This document shows positions 22,678-34,229 of a DNA stretch of 64,000 nucleotides, piece by piece. A model generated the notes under the pieces. It was given only the letters and a program-made list of their open reading frames with translations, did no database searches and was not told where the DNA came from. Both the position numbers and the translations under genes were made by a program. This DNA comes from Bolinopsis microptera (taxonomy: Eukaryota > Ctenophora > Tentaculata > Lobata > Bolinopsidae). Numbering within the stretch: the stretch's first letter is position 1; each line of letters opens with the position of its first letter. The DNA lies in contig NC_087072.1 of NCBI RefSeq assembly GCF_026151205.1, forward strand, positions 23,143,603 through 23,207,602, written 5' to 3'.

Positions 22678-24245
22678 TCAGAATTCAGTGAAATTTTTGT
22701 CACACCAATCAGTTCCATACCTGTTTTGAGCTCTTAGAAGTGACTGTTTAAGCAAATTCTTGACAGAGCTGCAAGGGGAGGTGAAATTCATCGGCCCAAC
22801 TTTACGAAATTCGTTCCACAGCCATGCAGATTTGTACATAAATTGAATAGTTGGAGAGGGCGTGATTAACAAATTATCTTTCCTATTTGATAAGCCGAAT
22901 AGGTAGTATAACGAAATTGGTACTCGTGACTTAATGATCTTAAACAATTCCATTAAACAACGGTATCTGTATAGGTTCTCTATAGCAAGTAGTTCGTGTT
23001 TTGTGAATAGAGGTTTGGTGGACTCTTTAACATAGAATTCAGATCCTAGACGTTGAGAATTAATTGGTCTTGCTCTAGCACATGTCTTGAACTTGTCTAC
23101 ATAGGCTTCAAAGTCTCCAAAGAGAATCCTGATACACTTCTTTTGAGTAATAAATAGCGGTTTCAACTGATTATTGGGAATACCTCCCCAGACAGAAATA
23201 GCATAACCTAGGTGTGATTCAAAGAGAGAATGATATATTTGCTTATATAGTGATTCTGGTAAGCATTTCTTAATACGGTAGATACGTCCACAAGCACTAC
23301 TTAGTTTCTTATTGAGAGATAATATGTGTGGTTTCCAGCTCAGTTTATCATCAATGATTACTCCAAGAAATTTTGTCTGACTTACACGTTTAATTATTTT
23401 GTTATTTATGGACAAGTTTTGGCTATCTATATCTGCATTTAATTCGCTATTATCACGTTTAGAGGGAGAAAAGTACATATAACAACACTTCTTTACATTA
23501 ATATGCAGTAGGTTAACTCCCATATACTTGTTTACGGCCTGTAGTACTTCATTAGCCAATTCGTATGCTTTATTTTTCGAATCGGCAGCGACAAATATAT
23601 TAGTATCGTCTGCAAATAAGACAAATTTACCCTTATTAGTTATATTGCAAATATCATTGATATACAGTAGGAAAAGTAGAGGTCCTAATACACTACCCTG
23701 AGGGACTCCAAATTCGACCGGTAATTCATCAGATTTGGTATCTAGAACATTTACAAATTGTTTCCTATTAGACAAGTAACTAGAGATAAGATTCAGAGCA
23801 ATCCCTCTTATACCGTAGTTTTTTAATTTAGTAGTTAGTTTACAGTGATCTAGAGTGTCAAAGGCTTTTGAGAGATCGATGAAGACCCCTAGGACATGTT
23901 GCTTTTTACTAATTAACGATTCTATATGTTCTACAGAGTAGTTCAGTGCATGGCTGGTGGAGTGTCCTTTCCTAAAGCCGAACTGGTTTTCATGTATTAT
24001 CCCCTTGGAAGTAAGGAAACTATAGAGCCTCTTATAAATTAACTTTTCTAGAATTTTCCCGAATACAGGTAGAGTTGATACTGGTCTATAGTTTTCTAAT
24101 AGCTGTTCATCTTCTTTTTTGTAAATGGGGCTGATTCTCCCAGTCTTCAATTCATCGGGGAAGTGGCCTTCTTGCATGCATTTGTTAAAGTATCTAGCTA
24201 AGTACGGTGCAGTAATTTGGCATGACTTCTTGATCACATGAATAG
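22678..24245 (-). mobile_element. CR1/L2-like LINE, intact reverse transcriptase frame, 5'-truncated
   Basis: One uninterrupted frame of about 520 codons. Successive RT blocks are visible: ENYRPVSTLPVFGKILEKL, NQFGFRKGHSTSHALNY, FIDLSKAFDTLDH, VPQGSVLGPLLFLLYINDI, catalytic FADDTNIF, TKFLGVIIDDKLSW, then the C-terminal region ending TDWCDKNFTEF. The endonuclease and ORF1 are missing: the frame begins just before RT block 0 at about 24240. No stops or shifts, so the insertion looks young. Confidence 0.88.
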
Positions 24246-24299
24246 TTGCTAGTTAATCAGGTTTTTTGGGTACCGGGCCATCCTGGTTACCCTGCTATG

Positions 24300-24490
24300 G
24301 GCTGTTCATCGCACTATGTGAAAAAATATATAATATATATTTCCCCACCAACATGAATTATTTATCAAATACAATATTTATAAAAAATGTATCAAAACAT
24401 TATCTTATTTTAAAAACCTAATTAAATTTCCCAGTGGAATAAAGATTTATAAAACGCTTCTTTGCCACATAAGGATGAAACCAAAGATAA
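24300..24490 (-). repeat. LINE 3'-end repeat, copy 1
   Basis: Same sequence as 56340-56530 and partly 60200-60310: TTTCCCCACCAACAT through GTGGAATAAAGATTT to TTTGCCACATAAGGATGAAA. Probably the terminal region of one LINE family; the part at 24625-24700 matches 60280-60320. Confidence 0.6.
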
Positions 24491-24511
24491 TCGTCCCCTC
24501 AATTCTTATTG

Positions 24512-24830
24512 TAGCGCGATGCACTACTGGGTCGCGCGCGCATCAAATAATGCTTCTCGCAACCACACTTCGGTAGATCGGCGAGATGCACCACTGTGCC
24601 TCACCGAGCTGCGAAGGATTGACATCGTGAATCAACAATCCTTACTAAAACTTCATTAGAAACAATCCAAAAAAAAAGCAGTCATTTGTAATACTTTAGA
24701 AGGCTTATCCACCAGTTGTAGCGCGATGCACTACTGGGCCGCGCGCGCGCATCCAATAATGCTTCTCGCAACCACGTATGCAGATCGGCGAGATGCGAAG
24801 GATTGACATCGTGAATCAAATCCACCAGTT
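24512..24830. repeat. Two direct copies of a GC-rich dispersed unit
   Basis: TGTAGCGCGATGCACTACTG begins near 24511 and again near 24716; each copy continues through CGCGCGCG to AATGCTTCTCGCAACCAC and GATTGACATCGTGAATC. Stretch is repeat-derived; no gene. Confidence 0.7.
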
Positions 24831-24887
24831 GAAACCAACTTGAATCGATGTATTTTCGGTCGCCGATTCCGAATCACCCCCATAATA

Positions 24888-25617
24888 TCTTACTATATAT
24901 AAAGCGAGACGATATATATTCATTCGTGCCATTTTACTGACACCACGGCATCAACTTTAACGCAAATTTCCGCCAAAACCGTAAAATATATACAACTGAA
25001 ACTTTTTTGACTGGGTCAAATGTTTTAATGGCCTCCAAATCAGCATGAAAAAATTTAGAGGACTTCGCCGCTTTGACGCGCCGCGCGAACTAGCATTCTT
25101 GCTTCGCATCTTCGTGTCTAAATGCAACATATGCATTAATTCAATTCGACAGGACTTTTGGTCTGCAAGGTGAACTAAAAATAACAGCCTTCCTAATGGA
25201 CGACTACCTGACATTCATAAAAATGTTGTCTAGATGGAAGGAGGATCGTGAAAAATATCAATTTGAACGCTCCCAGCTTGACTACGCTGGCTATGCGCGG
25301 CTCTTTTACACGTGCTAGATGACCATTTTGTGTACAGAAAGTACAAATCGTCAATTTGTAAAGACGCGCCTCACAATGCGCGTGATCAGAGTAATTATCT
25401 CAACCCATCGTCGATCGTTGCTGTGCTTTGCAAAACAATGATCTTGATGGGTTAACATCGTCAACCAAAAAATAAAAAATTGGCCAAGAAATAAAAGTTT
25501 TAAAGCCCAAAATTTGGTACCCCAAGTGGTGTCAAAAACGCAAATTAAATAGGTAATAATTATTTTGGTTTTTTGAATCTTGACACCATAATTTAGCGTT
25601 ATACGGGTTCCTGCTCG
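24888..25617 (+). mobile_element. Non-autonomous Helitron-like element (degenerate 3' end)
   Basis: Starts TCTTACTATATATAAAGCGA after an A and ends ...GGGTTCCTGCTCG, the counterpart of the CTAG end seen in the clean copy at 56668-56999. The two copies align at both ends, and this one has an extra ~350-bp middle. A further 5' end lies at 26310. No Rep/helicase coding. Confidence 0.6.
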
Positions 25618-26861
25618 ATTTTACTGGGCCGCGCTCAGCCGGTCATTCCGCCTAATCTCTGTTGTTTAACAACATTAAAGCCTGGGCCGGTCCTCAGGTA
25701 AGCTCGATCACGTGATATGACCGTATAAGGAAGTTAGTCCAATTTCTCGTTAGGGTTAGGTTTTCAAATTTCAGCATATGCTTTTGTTAAGGATTGGGTT
25801 AGGGTAAGGGTTGGGATCAAATTAGTCATTTGACAGTCGAGTGTAAAGTAATTAATCATTATCCTTAGCAATACTTGCTTTGATCGGATGGGTTCGGCAA
25901 AGCCACTATTGGCACTCGAGCCCTTGATCTTGCCGATGGTGCACTGGGCCTTTTGAGCTGCTGTCCTTCAGCTTCTTTCAATTGAAATAACTATTAATCC
26001 AAGTTGAGGCAATTAGCCGACGCGCGGCTTTTATGGTTATCTATGATATGTATTATCTGTAATAAAGATCAAAATTCAAATTTGTATTCCTTAAAATTTG
26101 TATTCTTTATCTGTTTGATCCATAGCGGGGAGCTATGGGTAATAACCCTCAAATCTTTTTCCTGTGCAGATACTTCAAGTTCTTTACCATTTGCATTGAC
26201 CTTATAAGTTATTTATTTATTTAATTTAAATTAGGATTGTTGTTAAAATTGATATGCACTACTTTGCACTTTTTATTTTGTATTTGAAAATTCAATTAAT
26301 TATTATATATCTTACTATATATAAAGCGAGACGATATATATATATATATATTTGAGACATTCAGTGAAACAGTAAAACACGAAATTCACATTAAGCTATC
26401 GATTGTGTAATCTTTACATGTCTCATTCTGAAAGCAAGTTTATTAAAGTAACTGTTCTATGAAGTAAATTAAAAACATGACAAAAATAGATCAATACTGA
26501 GATGGGAAATTTGTGAGTAAGTCTCATTCAATCATAAGATATAAACAAAAGATGCAGAGGTGAAAGTAAACATCAAAATGCAAGTGTCTGTGGAAAGATT
26601 AATATTAAAGCATATCATATAAAGGTCAATTTTTTATTTCATTAAGAGCACTACGTTTATTAAGTCCTCCAAAATCACTGAGGGTCATAAGCTGGTTTTG
26701 CCAAAATGATTCTCTTTCTTTAGCAACCCTACTTCTATCTTCTAAGGTTAAACATTTTATAAAATCTAGCTTTTCAAAAATAATAACCTCTATCTGATCG
26801 GATAACTCATTGTCAAACGTTTTTAAGGGCTCTTTGGTAAGATTATGGAACTGGTTATATA
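25618..26861. repeat. Dispersed repeats, including one copy of a ~205-bp repeat
   Basis: 25881-26090 matches 29033-29238 at roughly 85% (shared CCACTATTGGCACTCGAG, CCAAGTTGAGGCAAT, GCCGACGCGCGGCTTTT). 26310 starts another Helitron-type end followed by a TA run. 25640-25670 carries a GCTCAGCCGGTCATTCCGCC motif seen again near 61830 and 63555. No gene. Confidence 0.65.
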
Positions 26862-28445
26862 TATATATTCATTGATCTAAGCAAAGCATTCGATACCATC
26901 TCAGCTGACAAATTACTGAGTAAGCTAGATAATTACGGAATTCGAGGCAATGCCAACAAACTCATTGCTAGTTATCTCTCTAATAGATATCAATACGTCT
27001 CGGTCCTAGGAGAAGAGTCTGACAAGCTTTCAGTTCTCTTTGGAGTACCCCAGGGATCTTGTCTTGGTCCGTTACTATTTATTATTTATATCAACGACCT
27101 ATATAGGGCAACTGAACTAGGCAAGTTCATTCTATTTGCTGACGATACAAATATATTTGTCGCGGATGAATGTAAGATAAAGTTATATGAACGAGCAAAC
27201 CAAATTCTCAAACTGGTACAACTGTATATGAAATGTAATCTCCTGCATATTAACATTAAGAAATGCTGTTACATTCACTTTAAACCAATCGAATAGAAAA
27301 AGCAAGGTAGAACATAATGAAGAAGAACACGTACTTACTCTAAACAATGTAGTAATAAAGCAAGTCAAAAAGGTGAAGTTTCTTGGTGTTATTATTGATG
27401 ATCAGCTTAAATGGGATGCTCATATACGGTCGCTCAACACAAAGCTGAAATGTGAAAGTGGGAAAATTTGTAGAATACGGCACATTATTCCAGAAAAACT
27501 CTACAAAGAACTGTACTACACACTATTTGAATCACACTTGCGATTTGGGATATCAGTATGGGGTGGCCTTAGTAACAACAGGCTTGAACCAATATTTATC
27601 ACTCAGAAGAAATGTGTTAGAATACTATTTGGTAACCGAGAGGCGTACTTAGAAAAGTTTAGAACTTGTGCTAGAACACGAAGTAAAGACAAGCAAAAAA
27701 TAGGAAGCGACTTCTATGAAAAACAGCACACAAAACCGCTATTTAAGAAAAATGGTTTACTAACCATACACAGTTTGTTCAAACACACATGTTTATTGGA
27801 AATGTTCAAAATCAATAAATTAGAATCCCCAGTCCCACTCCTAAATCTATTTCACAGATCATCAAGACGTGCTGATCGATTCATCACTCCAACCCCATCC
27901 ACCTCCTTCATATATCAATCGACAAAAATGTGGAACGATTGTAGAAACACTGCTAGCAATATCAACTTCTCTACATCAACGAACCTTGTAAAATCCACAA
28001 TAAAAAAGGAGTTACTCAGCATGCAGTCCAGGTACGACGAAATAGATTGGTGTGAACTGAACTTCGATTCCAACGAACTGAAATTCTAATGTCTACTCAA
28101 TGAAGATATGCTGAGCGCATAAATGTTAATGTCTAAAGTATAAAATTTCGGCGGTCACGCCGCGCATTTTGCGCGCTGTGCCGCTATTTTTGGCCCATCT
28201 TATCAGATATTATTTACAATGTACTCGCACAGTACATGCAGGGCATGCCTCAAGATCACATTAGTGTAGGAATCATTATGTTCTCAACAATTCATTATAT
28301 GTCGAATTCAGCAGTGGGTCCTCTCTTCGTCCGGTTTGTGTGTTTGTCGCCTGTCTGGACTCTCGTAGTCATGTAATTTTTAATTTTTAATTTCTAATTT
28401 GTTATTTTAATTTTAATTTTAATTTTTCAATTTTCTAAATGTGTG
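26862..28445 (+). mobile_element. CR1/L2-like LINE fragment with one frameshift
   Basis: RT reads from about 26864 (FIDLSKAFDTISADKL), through VPQGSCLGPLLFIIYINDL and FADDTNIF, to a stop at about 27294; the frame then resumes in another phase (KVKFLGVIIDDQLKWDAH) to TAA 28087-28089. So one indel near 27293 kills it. It is related to, but clearly diverged from, the 22.7-kb copy. The 5' truncation point abuts a TA microsatellite. The 3' end has a TTTTAA-rich tail to about 28440. Confidence 0.85.
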
Positions 28446-29766
28446 TTCTGCTCCGGGACTCGATTACCGTTTCGGCTTTCTTGAGACTGTAAATTTGGAA
28501 AGCCAACTATGCGGGGCGCCTGCCCACCGGCACTGAAGAGTGATCAAAGAATTAACTAAAATTTCCTAATATAACGATTGAATATAGAGTTGTTTAACCG
28601 GCGCAGCCATGGGTGTGTGGCCTAGCTTTGGCTGCACACCTATGACTGCGCTGTTGCTGGTGGACAGGCGCAGTTTTTGTTGTGCAGTAGTGTTGCAAGA
28701 GAATAAAACCAACTTATTATGTACTAAATGGAATCAAGAATATTATTGACTATATTTGATAACGATGAAAATGTAAATTTCGATCAATTTATATTTTTCG
28801 GTCTCCAATTATTGAACTGCGGAAGCTGGTTGCCTCAACAATGTTGACTATGCATGGTATGACTGAATTGTAAACAGGTGATAATTGAACGAAAAATAAA
28901 TGATGAACATGATTCAAAAACTGTAAACCACTAAATGAATTATCGCTTAAATTTAAATAAGTATTTAAACAAAAACCATCATGTGCCGTTAAGCAGCAGG
29001 GCGCGGCTCATCTGGGCCACAGCAAATCGGCGAAAATGGGTTCGAAAAAGCCACTATTGGCACTCGAGTCCTTGATCTTTCCGATGGTTCACTGGGGCTT
29101 TTTAGCTGCCGTCCTTCAGCTTCTGTAAACTGAAATTACTACCAATCCAAGTTGAGGCAATCAGCCGACGCGCGGCTTTTGTGGTTATATATGATATGTT
29201 TAATCTGTAATAAAGATCAAAATTCAAATTTGTTTCTCTAAAAAATTTGTTTCTCTATATATATATATATTTTGTAGATTTTATTTAGTTATACCATTAT
29301 TCCAGAGACGTGCATATTACATTTTTTACTTAAGTATAAATTTAACAGGTTTTTGTTGTGATTTTAAGTGATTTTCCGAGAATCAGTTATCAGTATTTAG
29401 ATAAGAGATAAGATAAGAGTACATTTTTAACGGCTTTCAGTTTCTTTTTTCAAATTTCAGTTCATCAGATTTTCCCACTGCTTTTAGTTTGTATTTATTC
29501 TCAATTGTATATGATTCGTATTTGTTGTAGTTACTTTAATGATATAATTTCTCAGAATTGATGTAAATAAACGATGCAAAGACTTTCGAAGATCTAATCA
29601 CAACCGCTTTCTTTTATTGTGTAGAAGTCCAGCCATGAAATATATATATATATATGTTAGAGAAGAAAGATGATTTTTTTCTTGCATATTTTATTTCCCC
29701 ACCTCTACCACTCATTCGGGATTTTCACCCATTAGTAATTTGAATTGCTGAGTAACGTAAAATTGC
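28446..29766. repeat. Repeat-rich gap with imperfect hairpin and ~205-bp repeat copy
   Basis: 28601-28617 and 28635-28651 form a 15/17-matched inverted repeat (GCGCAGCCATGGGTGTG). 29033-29238 is the second copy of the repeat at 25881. TA microsatellites at about 29255-29270 and 29640-29655. No gene. Confidence 0.6.
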
Positions 29767-30045
29767 CAAAATATTGATTACGTAATATGTGAATGTCCCC
29801 TTAATGCACCACACCGCTCCCTCCACTCCTTGTAGGTTATAAAATGTGGGACAACGAAAAACGTATCTACGGTACAAGCAAAACTGCGCGTTTTGCTCTA
29901 GAAACACACTTTTTTATAGATTTTACTGCAAAGTTTTGCTAATACTTCAGTTAAGTATTTCAAAATTATCCCACATTCAAATGAGAAATGAGGATTTGGC
30001 GCCCCACCGCACAGCGGGGTCAGCGGGCCCTTCGTTACTCCACTG
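29767..30045. mobile_element. MITE remnants: half GGGGTCG copy and a CAGTGGCG copy
   Basis: 29770-29803 is the right end of the GGGGTCGTTCACA family (GATTACGTAATATGTGAATG, CCCC then TTA). About 29840-30045 matches the CAGTGGCGTAACG family (AAAACTGCGCGTTTTGCTCT core; right end TTCGTTACTCCACTG), with the left tip not recognisable. Confidence 0.65.
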
Positions 30046-30202
30046 ATCTTGATCACAAGAAACAATTATGTGGAAAATCAAAATGGTGCCACACCCGGTT
30101 TGAGATTATAGTGCAATATTTTGATACACTCTTGTCTGCTTGATAAAAAGATTTCCCTATGATATTTTTTCTTTATCATCATGTCTGTTTAATAGGTTTA
30201 CC

Positions 30203-30973
30203 ATGGAAGAAACTGTTGATTCGATAGACAGTGATCTTGGTCACGCAGATAAGAAAGTTAAGCTAACTAAAAGTACTATTGCTATGATCGAGAGAAAAAG
30301 ACAAAATGCTATACTGTTGCGTGAAAGCAGATTACAATGCAGGGTAACAGCTGTCAGCTCAAGTTCCAACTCTGATTCGAAAGCATCTTGTAAACCTTCA
30401 AAAAATAAAATTGTTATTTGTAGTAAGGATAGTTCCGATCTCACCAACCTGCTGTCATCTGTAAACTGCAGGGAATGCAATATTCATTGTAATGCCAGTT
30501 ATCTCTATGAGAAATTCGGTGAAAATGTATGCGATGAATGTCGAGCAAAAGATAAAGATCAGTTCAAACTGATGTCAAAGACAGATGCCAAGAATGAGTT
30601 TGTGTTGAAGGATTGCGATTTGGATTTGCGAGAGCCGCTCCTGAAATTTTCTACTGCTCCTAATCCTCATAATCAAAGAGCAGGATTTATGAAACTATAC
30701 TTACTAGGGCAGGTGTATGAGCGTGCATGTGAAGTACATGGAGGTGATGAAGGTATAGACAAAGCCATATTGCAGCGATCTAAAAATAGGGAAGTGTTGG
30801 CTCAACAAAAAATGAATAAAAAATTGAAAGAACTGCGAAAAAATTCTAAACCTCGTCAGATGAAGAAGGCGCATGTTCATGAATATGGAAAAGAAGTTTA
30901 TGATGAGGATAATGATGAATATAGCCATTGCTGTAAATCATGTCATTATACTGAAACATATGAGAAACTTTGA
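30203..30973 (+). CDS. XPA: XPA, nucleotide-excision-repair damage scaffold
   Basis: XPA binds damaged DNA at single/double-strand junctions and organises TFIIH, RPA and ERCC1-XPF during nucleotide excision repair in the nucleus. Intronless frame, 256 aa (human 273). The start is the ATG in ACCATGG at 30203; the frame is open 21 codons further up but that part looks like untranslated sequence after an AATAG acceptor. The C4 zinc finger is complete: Cys89-Cys92 (NCRECN) and Cys110-Cys113 (VCDECRA). The DNA-binding fold follows (DQFKLMSKTDAKNEFVLKD, PNPHNQRAGFMKLYLLGQV). An acidic patch sits near 226-236. The C terminus ends HCCKSCHYTETYEKL, matching the conserved XPA tail. Confidence 0.95.
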   Translation: MEETVDSIDSDLGHADKKVKLTKSTIAMIERKRQNAILLRESRLQCRVTAVSSSSNSDSKASCKPSKNKIVICSKDSSDLTNLLSSVNCRECNIHCNASYLYEKFGENVCDECRAKDKDQFKLMSKTDAKNEFVLKDCDLDLREPLLKFSTAPNPHNQRAGFMKLYLLGQVYERACEVHGGDEGIDKAILQRSKNREVLAQQKMNKKLKELRKNSKPRQMKKAHVHEYGKEVYDEDNDEYSHCCKSCHYTETYEKL

Positions 30974-31378
30974 AATTAGGATCAACTAGTTCTTATTAAC
31001 TGTAACTGCAATATAATATACATTATAATGTATAAATACAATATTGAATCTATGGTAATTGAGTATAATCTATGATTTCGTAGATATTTCCAGGTCAGTT
31101 ATATGTCAGTTATATTAGTAATTTAGAATGAGCTGTCATTCTGTACTGCATATTTACTTCCAATCTTTAAAGTTATGTATATTAATGTTTAATTCTTGTT
31201 ATATTCCGTTTTTAATACATAATGACTTTTATTGATAAGTTGTTGGAAAAAGAAAAAGCTGCATCATTTATTGCCTTATGATGAGTGTGCTCAATACAAA
31301 ATAATTTATAAAATTGTTGTATAAAATCGTTGACAAAAGATCAAACCCATCTCATGTGATGACCTATAGATTACATTG
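30974..31378. other. Gap between XPA and MITE
   Basis: AT-rich 3' flank of XPA with possible polyadenylation signals; no gene. Confidence 0.4.
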
Positions 31379-31555
31379 GGGGTCGTTCACATATTACGTA
31401 ATCAGCCAAGGGGAAGGGGGGGGGGGGGGTTTCCAAATGATTACCCCAGTGTAATTTTGACACAATAGCTATATATGTGTAAAACTGATTACAGAGGGGG
31501 GAGGGGGGGGTTAAAAATTGTCCAAAAAGTGATTACGTAATATGTGAACAACCCC
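31379..31555. mobile_element. MITE, GGGGTCG family, with 14-nt G run
   Basis: Left end GGGGTCGTTCACATATTACG at 31379, right end TACGTAATATGTGAACAACC finishing 31555. A G run of 14 lies at 31416-31429. Right flank TTA; left flank mutated. Confidence 0.8.
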
Positions 31556-31632
31556 TTATTCAAATTACAAAATATTTCAAACAAAACATAATCACTAATC
31601 ATGTATTATTTCTCCTAGGTCTAAAGATAAAA

Positions 31633-32034
31633 ATGCAGCGACCCCCTAGCTTTACAACTGCTCAAATTCAAGGAGATTTGAAAGCTTTTGAAAGAAGAAT
31701 AACAAAAGCTGTTCAGTACTTGGAACCTAAATCCTACAGATGGCGTATCTTATTGTTTCTGAGTGTTATGTTTGTTCTTTTGAGTGGATACAGCTTTATC
31801 ACCAACATTCAACTCGATCAGAACTTTTCAATTCTATTAGCCCTGTATGAGAACAAGGTATTTGCTGCTGCACTTTTCTTTCTGGGTCTACTGGTTATAA
31901 CTGGCGCTCACAAGCGTGCCAACACATCTGCAATCATATTAGCCAGAAATAGACAAGTTCTATTGGAATACAACTTATCTTGTAATGACAAAGGAAAACT
32001 AATCATTAAACCAAGCAAAGATAAAGACATTTAG
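31633..32034 (+). CDS. CNEP1R1: Nuclear envelope phosphatase regulatory subunit 1 (TMEM188)
   Basis: Partner of the CTDNEP1 phosphatase; the complex sits in the nuclear envelope/ER and dephosphorylates lipin, controlling lipid synthesis. Intronless, 133 aa (human about 125). Two transmembrane helices are clear: residues ~36-56 (ILLFLSVMFVLLSGYSFIT) and ~75-95 (AAALFFLGLLVITGAH). The N-terminal ERRITK and C-terminal KRANTSAIILARNRQVL segments are the family signatures. The start ATG at 31633 follows a TTTCTCCTAG acceptor-like site by 16 bases. Confidence 0.95.
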   Translation: MQRPPSFTTAQIQGDLKAFERRITKAVQYLEPKSYRWRILLFLSVMFVLLSGYSFITNIQLDQNFSILLALYENKVFAAALFFLGLLVITGAHKRANTSAIILARNRQVLLEYNLSCNDKGKLIIKPSKDKDI

Positions 32035-32212
32035 ATTATCATATATGATATATTTTTATATTACCATAACGTTATCTCTTCCATTATCAAACTGTTCATG
32101 ATCATGATTTGACTACTTATTTTAAGTTGGTGGCTATCTTAGTGTAAATATATTCTGCCAAGTTCTATAATTAAAGTACATTTTTCTTTGTATTAATCTC
32201 ATGACAGATAGT

Positions 32213-32423
32213 TTAGATAGTGTATATAAAGTCACTATTTAACATTGGAAGTGCATCATCATCTTTTGCTTTTTGTACATCAAAAAACTGCCTTGTCAAC
32301 TGAATATGAGAAGGCTTTGGGTCAATTAACTTATTGATGTCTTTAATGGCTTCCGAATAACTTGTACACTCAGATTATAGACTTTACTCTCCCCTAGTTC
32401 TGTGCACATAGGTAATAACTGAA
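32213..32423 (-). pseudogene. Possible last exon of unidentified gene, frameshifted
   Basis: After a good acceptor (TTTGTGTTTGCAG, exon from 32423), one frame reads QLLPMCTELGESKVYNL; a one-base loss near 32379 then moves the coding-looking sequence to another frame, SEAIKDINKLIDPKPSHIQL through DDDALPMLNSDFIYTI and a stop at 32213-32215. Either a decayed exon or a misread. I do not recognise it and found no partner exons. It overlaps the 3' flank of CNEP1R1 in antisense. Confidence 0.35.
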
Positions 32424-32639
32424 CTGCAAACACAAAGCACAGCTCCTAGAAGTTTGACTTGCTAGAATAGGGAAAGGTCTGAGTTAATATCGTTAATACA
32501 TGATATTAATACCTAAGCCATAACAAGCCTAAAAACTACCTAACAATTATATGAGAAATGTAATTTCTATTTCAAATCACGAAGATTTTAAGTGTCTTTA
32601 AGTTAACTTGCTATTCTGTAACTTATGTATCTTAGTGAG

Positions 32640-32799
32640 TAAGGGGTCGGTCATATTTCACGTAATCAGTAGAGAGTGGTTTTTAATTTCGTAACTTCCA
32701 GCTAGAAGGCGGGGTAAAGGATTTGATAAAAGCTGATAACGGTCGAAGATAGGGTTAAAATTCTACATGTTTACTACATTACATGTGAACGACCCCTGT
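32640..32799. mobile_element. MITE, GGGGTCG family, degenerate
   Basis: Left GGGGTCGGTCATATTTCACG from 32643 after TAA, right ACATGTGAACGACCCC to 32796. Ends diverged by several bases. Confidence 0.7.
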
Positions 32800-33929
32800 T
32801 AGATTTGTTAGGAGCAATTGATCGTTATGTTAATTGAAAATGTAAATTACTAGAGCTAATAGAGCTGTAAAAGATCTGTTGAAGTGTTAAAATCTTTGTG
32901 TTGAAGTAAATAACAATGTTGAACACATTCGCTACACTACAGTTTGTGACCAGGATAAGAACTTGTATCTTGTATTGTAGACTCTATATATACTATATAG
33001 ACTACTATATAGACTATATAATATAGACTCTATATGACTCAATTTTACTTGGAACAGAATATGACCGTTGAAAGATTTCAGCTGGTTCAGAGTTTTTGTT
33101 ATTTCACATTCAAATTTAAATGATAAAACAACTACAGAGAAAAGGATCAAGATATTTTGGATTATTCATATGGCCTTTTACTGTATGACAATGTTACTGT
33201 GTGAAAATGTTTATTCAGAGTTCTGTATTAATAAAGTAATCAGCCTGATAATCAATTAACGTAATAAATAATTCTATGGTATACTTCTAACAACTGACAC
33301 ATTTCTTTCAATGTTAACTGTACGACAATTTTCACCAACTTTTCGAAACAAACTGCTACATTTTCAGGCTAGAGATGCGATTGTGATAACTTTATCCTGG
33401 TCATTACATACATTACATACATAATTACATTACATTGGCTGTTTAATGTTTTAATAGAGTACTACTAGTTATTTTAGAGGAGCTGAAAAGAATTTGGTTC
33501 CCTTGCCTTTTCAAACTTTTCAACTTTGTTTCTACAGTGTATTATAGGAGAATTAATGTTACAATGGACAATACTCTTCAAATTTTGATTAATTCTTGTA
33601 ACGTGAATATTAGGGTGTAATATTCAGCTGTAAACACTTTCATACCTTGAGGTTCAATAACAACAGTTTTAGTCTGGCAAAGCGAAATCCCCAGATATGA
33701 TATTACAATTATTAGAATTTAATTCTGAAGCAAAAGTTTGTGTAGTAATTAATCTGATTTATGTTATCGTAATTTTGATTTTACTTACCAGTGTATACCT
33801 TTACAAACTGATCTGTAAAGTTTCTTATAAATTTGAACTTGTGGATCGTCAAAAATACACAAACTTTATTATTAGTTTAAATCTCTTAATTGGATTTCAT
33901 TTTATCATGACCCTATCATTGATCAGGAC
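32800..33929. other. No gene seen; low-complexity TATAGAC run
   Basis: 32985-33035 is an irregular TATATAGACT repeat. A 109-codon plus frame (33697-34026) has hydrophobic stretches but is very AT-rich, continues out of frame into PPP1R11 and has no known motif, so it is not called. Confidence 0.4.
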
Positions 33930-34229
33930 ATGTCAACAACACCAGCCCCTGGCTCCTCAGGAAGCCAGACGATCACAGCCACAGAAGAGGCTCCTGTACC
34001 ATGTCCGCCCACCACTGTGGTCCTAAAGAAACCTAAACCTAGAGGAGTTAAGTGGGACGAATCTACTGCCATTGATAACGAACATATGGGCAAGAAAAGT
34101 TCTAAAGTGTGCTGTATCTATCACAAGCCACGAGCATACGATGAAAGTGATTCAGAAGATGAGTGTAATCATGGCCATGGGGGTAAAAATGCCTATGACA
34201 GACAACCTTGCTCCTCAAAGAAAGACTGA
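33930..34229 (+). CDS. PPP1R11: Protein phosphatase 1 inhibitor 3
   Basis: Small, largely disordered inhibitor of PP1 (also reported as an E3 ligase), acting in nucleus and cytoplasm. Intronless, 99 aa (human 126; this one lacks the long Pro-rich tail). The PP1-docking segment is [16 protein letters not shown], and the Cys-rich [20 protein letters not shown] block is nearly as in human. A short His/Gly patch (CNHGHGGKN) stands in for the CGHTHC motif. The ATG follows TTGATCAG, an acceptor-like AG, by only three bases. Confidence 0.95.
   Translation: MSTTPAPGSSGSQTITATEEAPVPCPPTTVVLKKPKPRGVKWDESTAIDNEHMGKKSSKVCCIYHKPRAYDESDSEDECNHGHGGKNAYDRQPCSSKKD

Noticed and set aside
25740-25815. TTAGGGTTAGG resembling telomere repeats
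   Set aside because: Only one or two units, not a tandem array; probably chance.
33697-34026. Plus frame with two hydrophobic segments upstream of PPP1R11
   Set aside because: Very AT-rich, runs out of frame into PPP1R11 and has no family signature.
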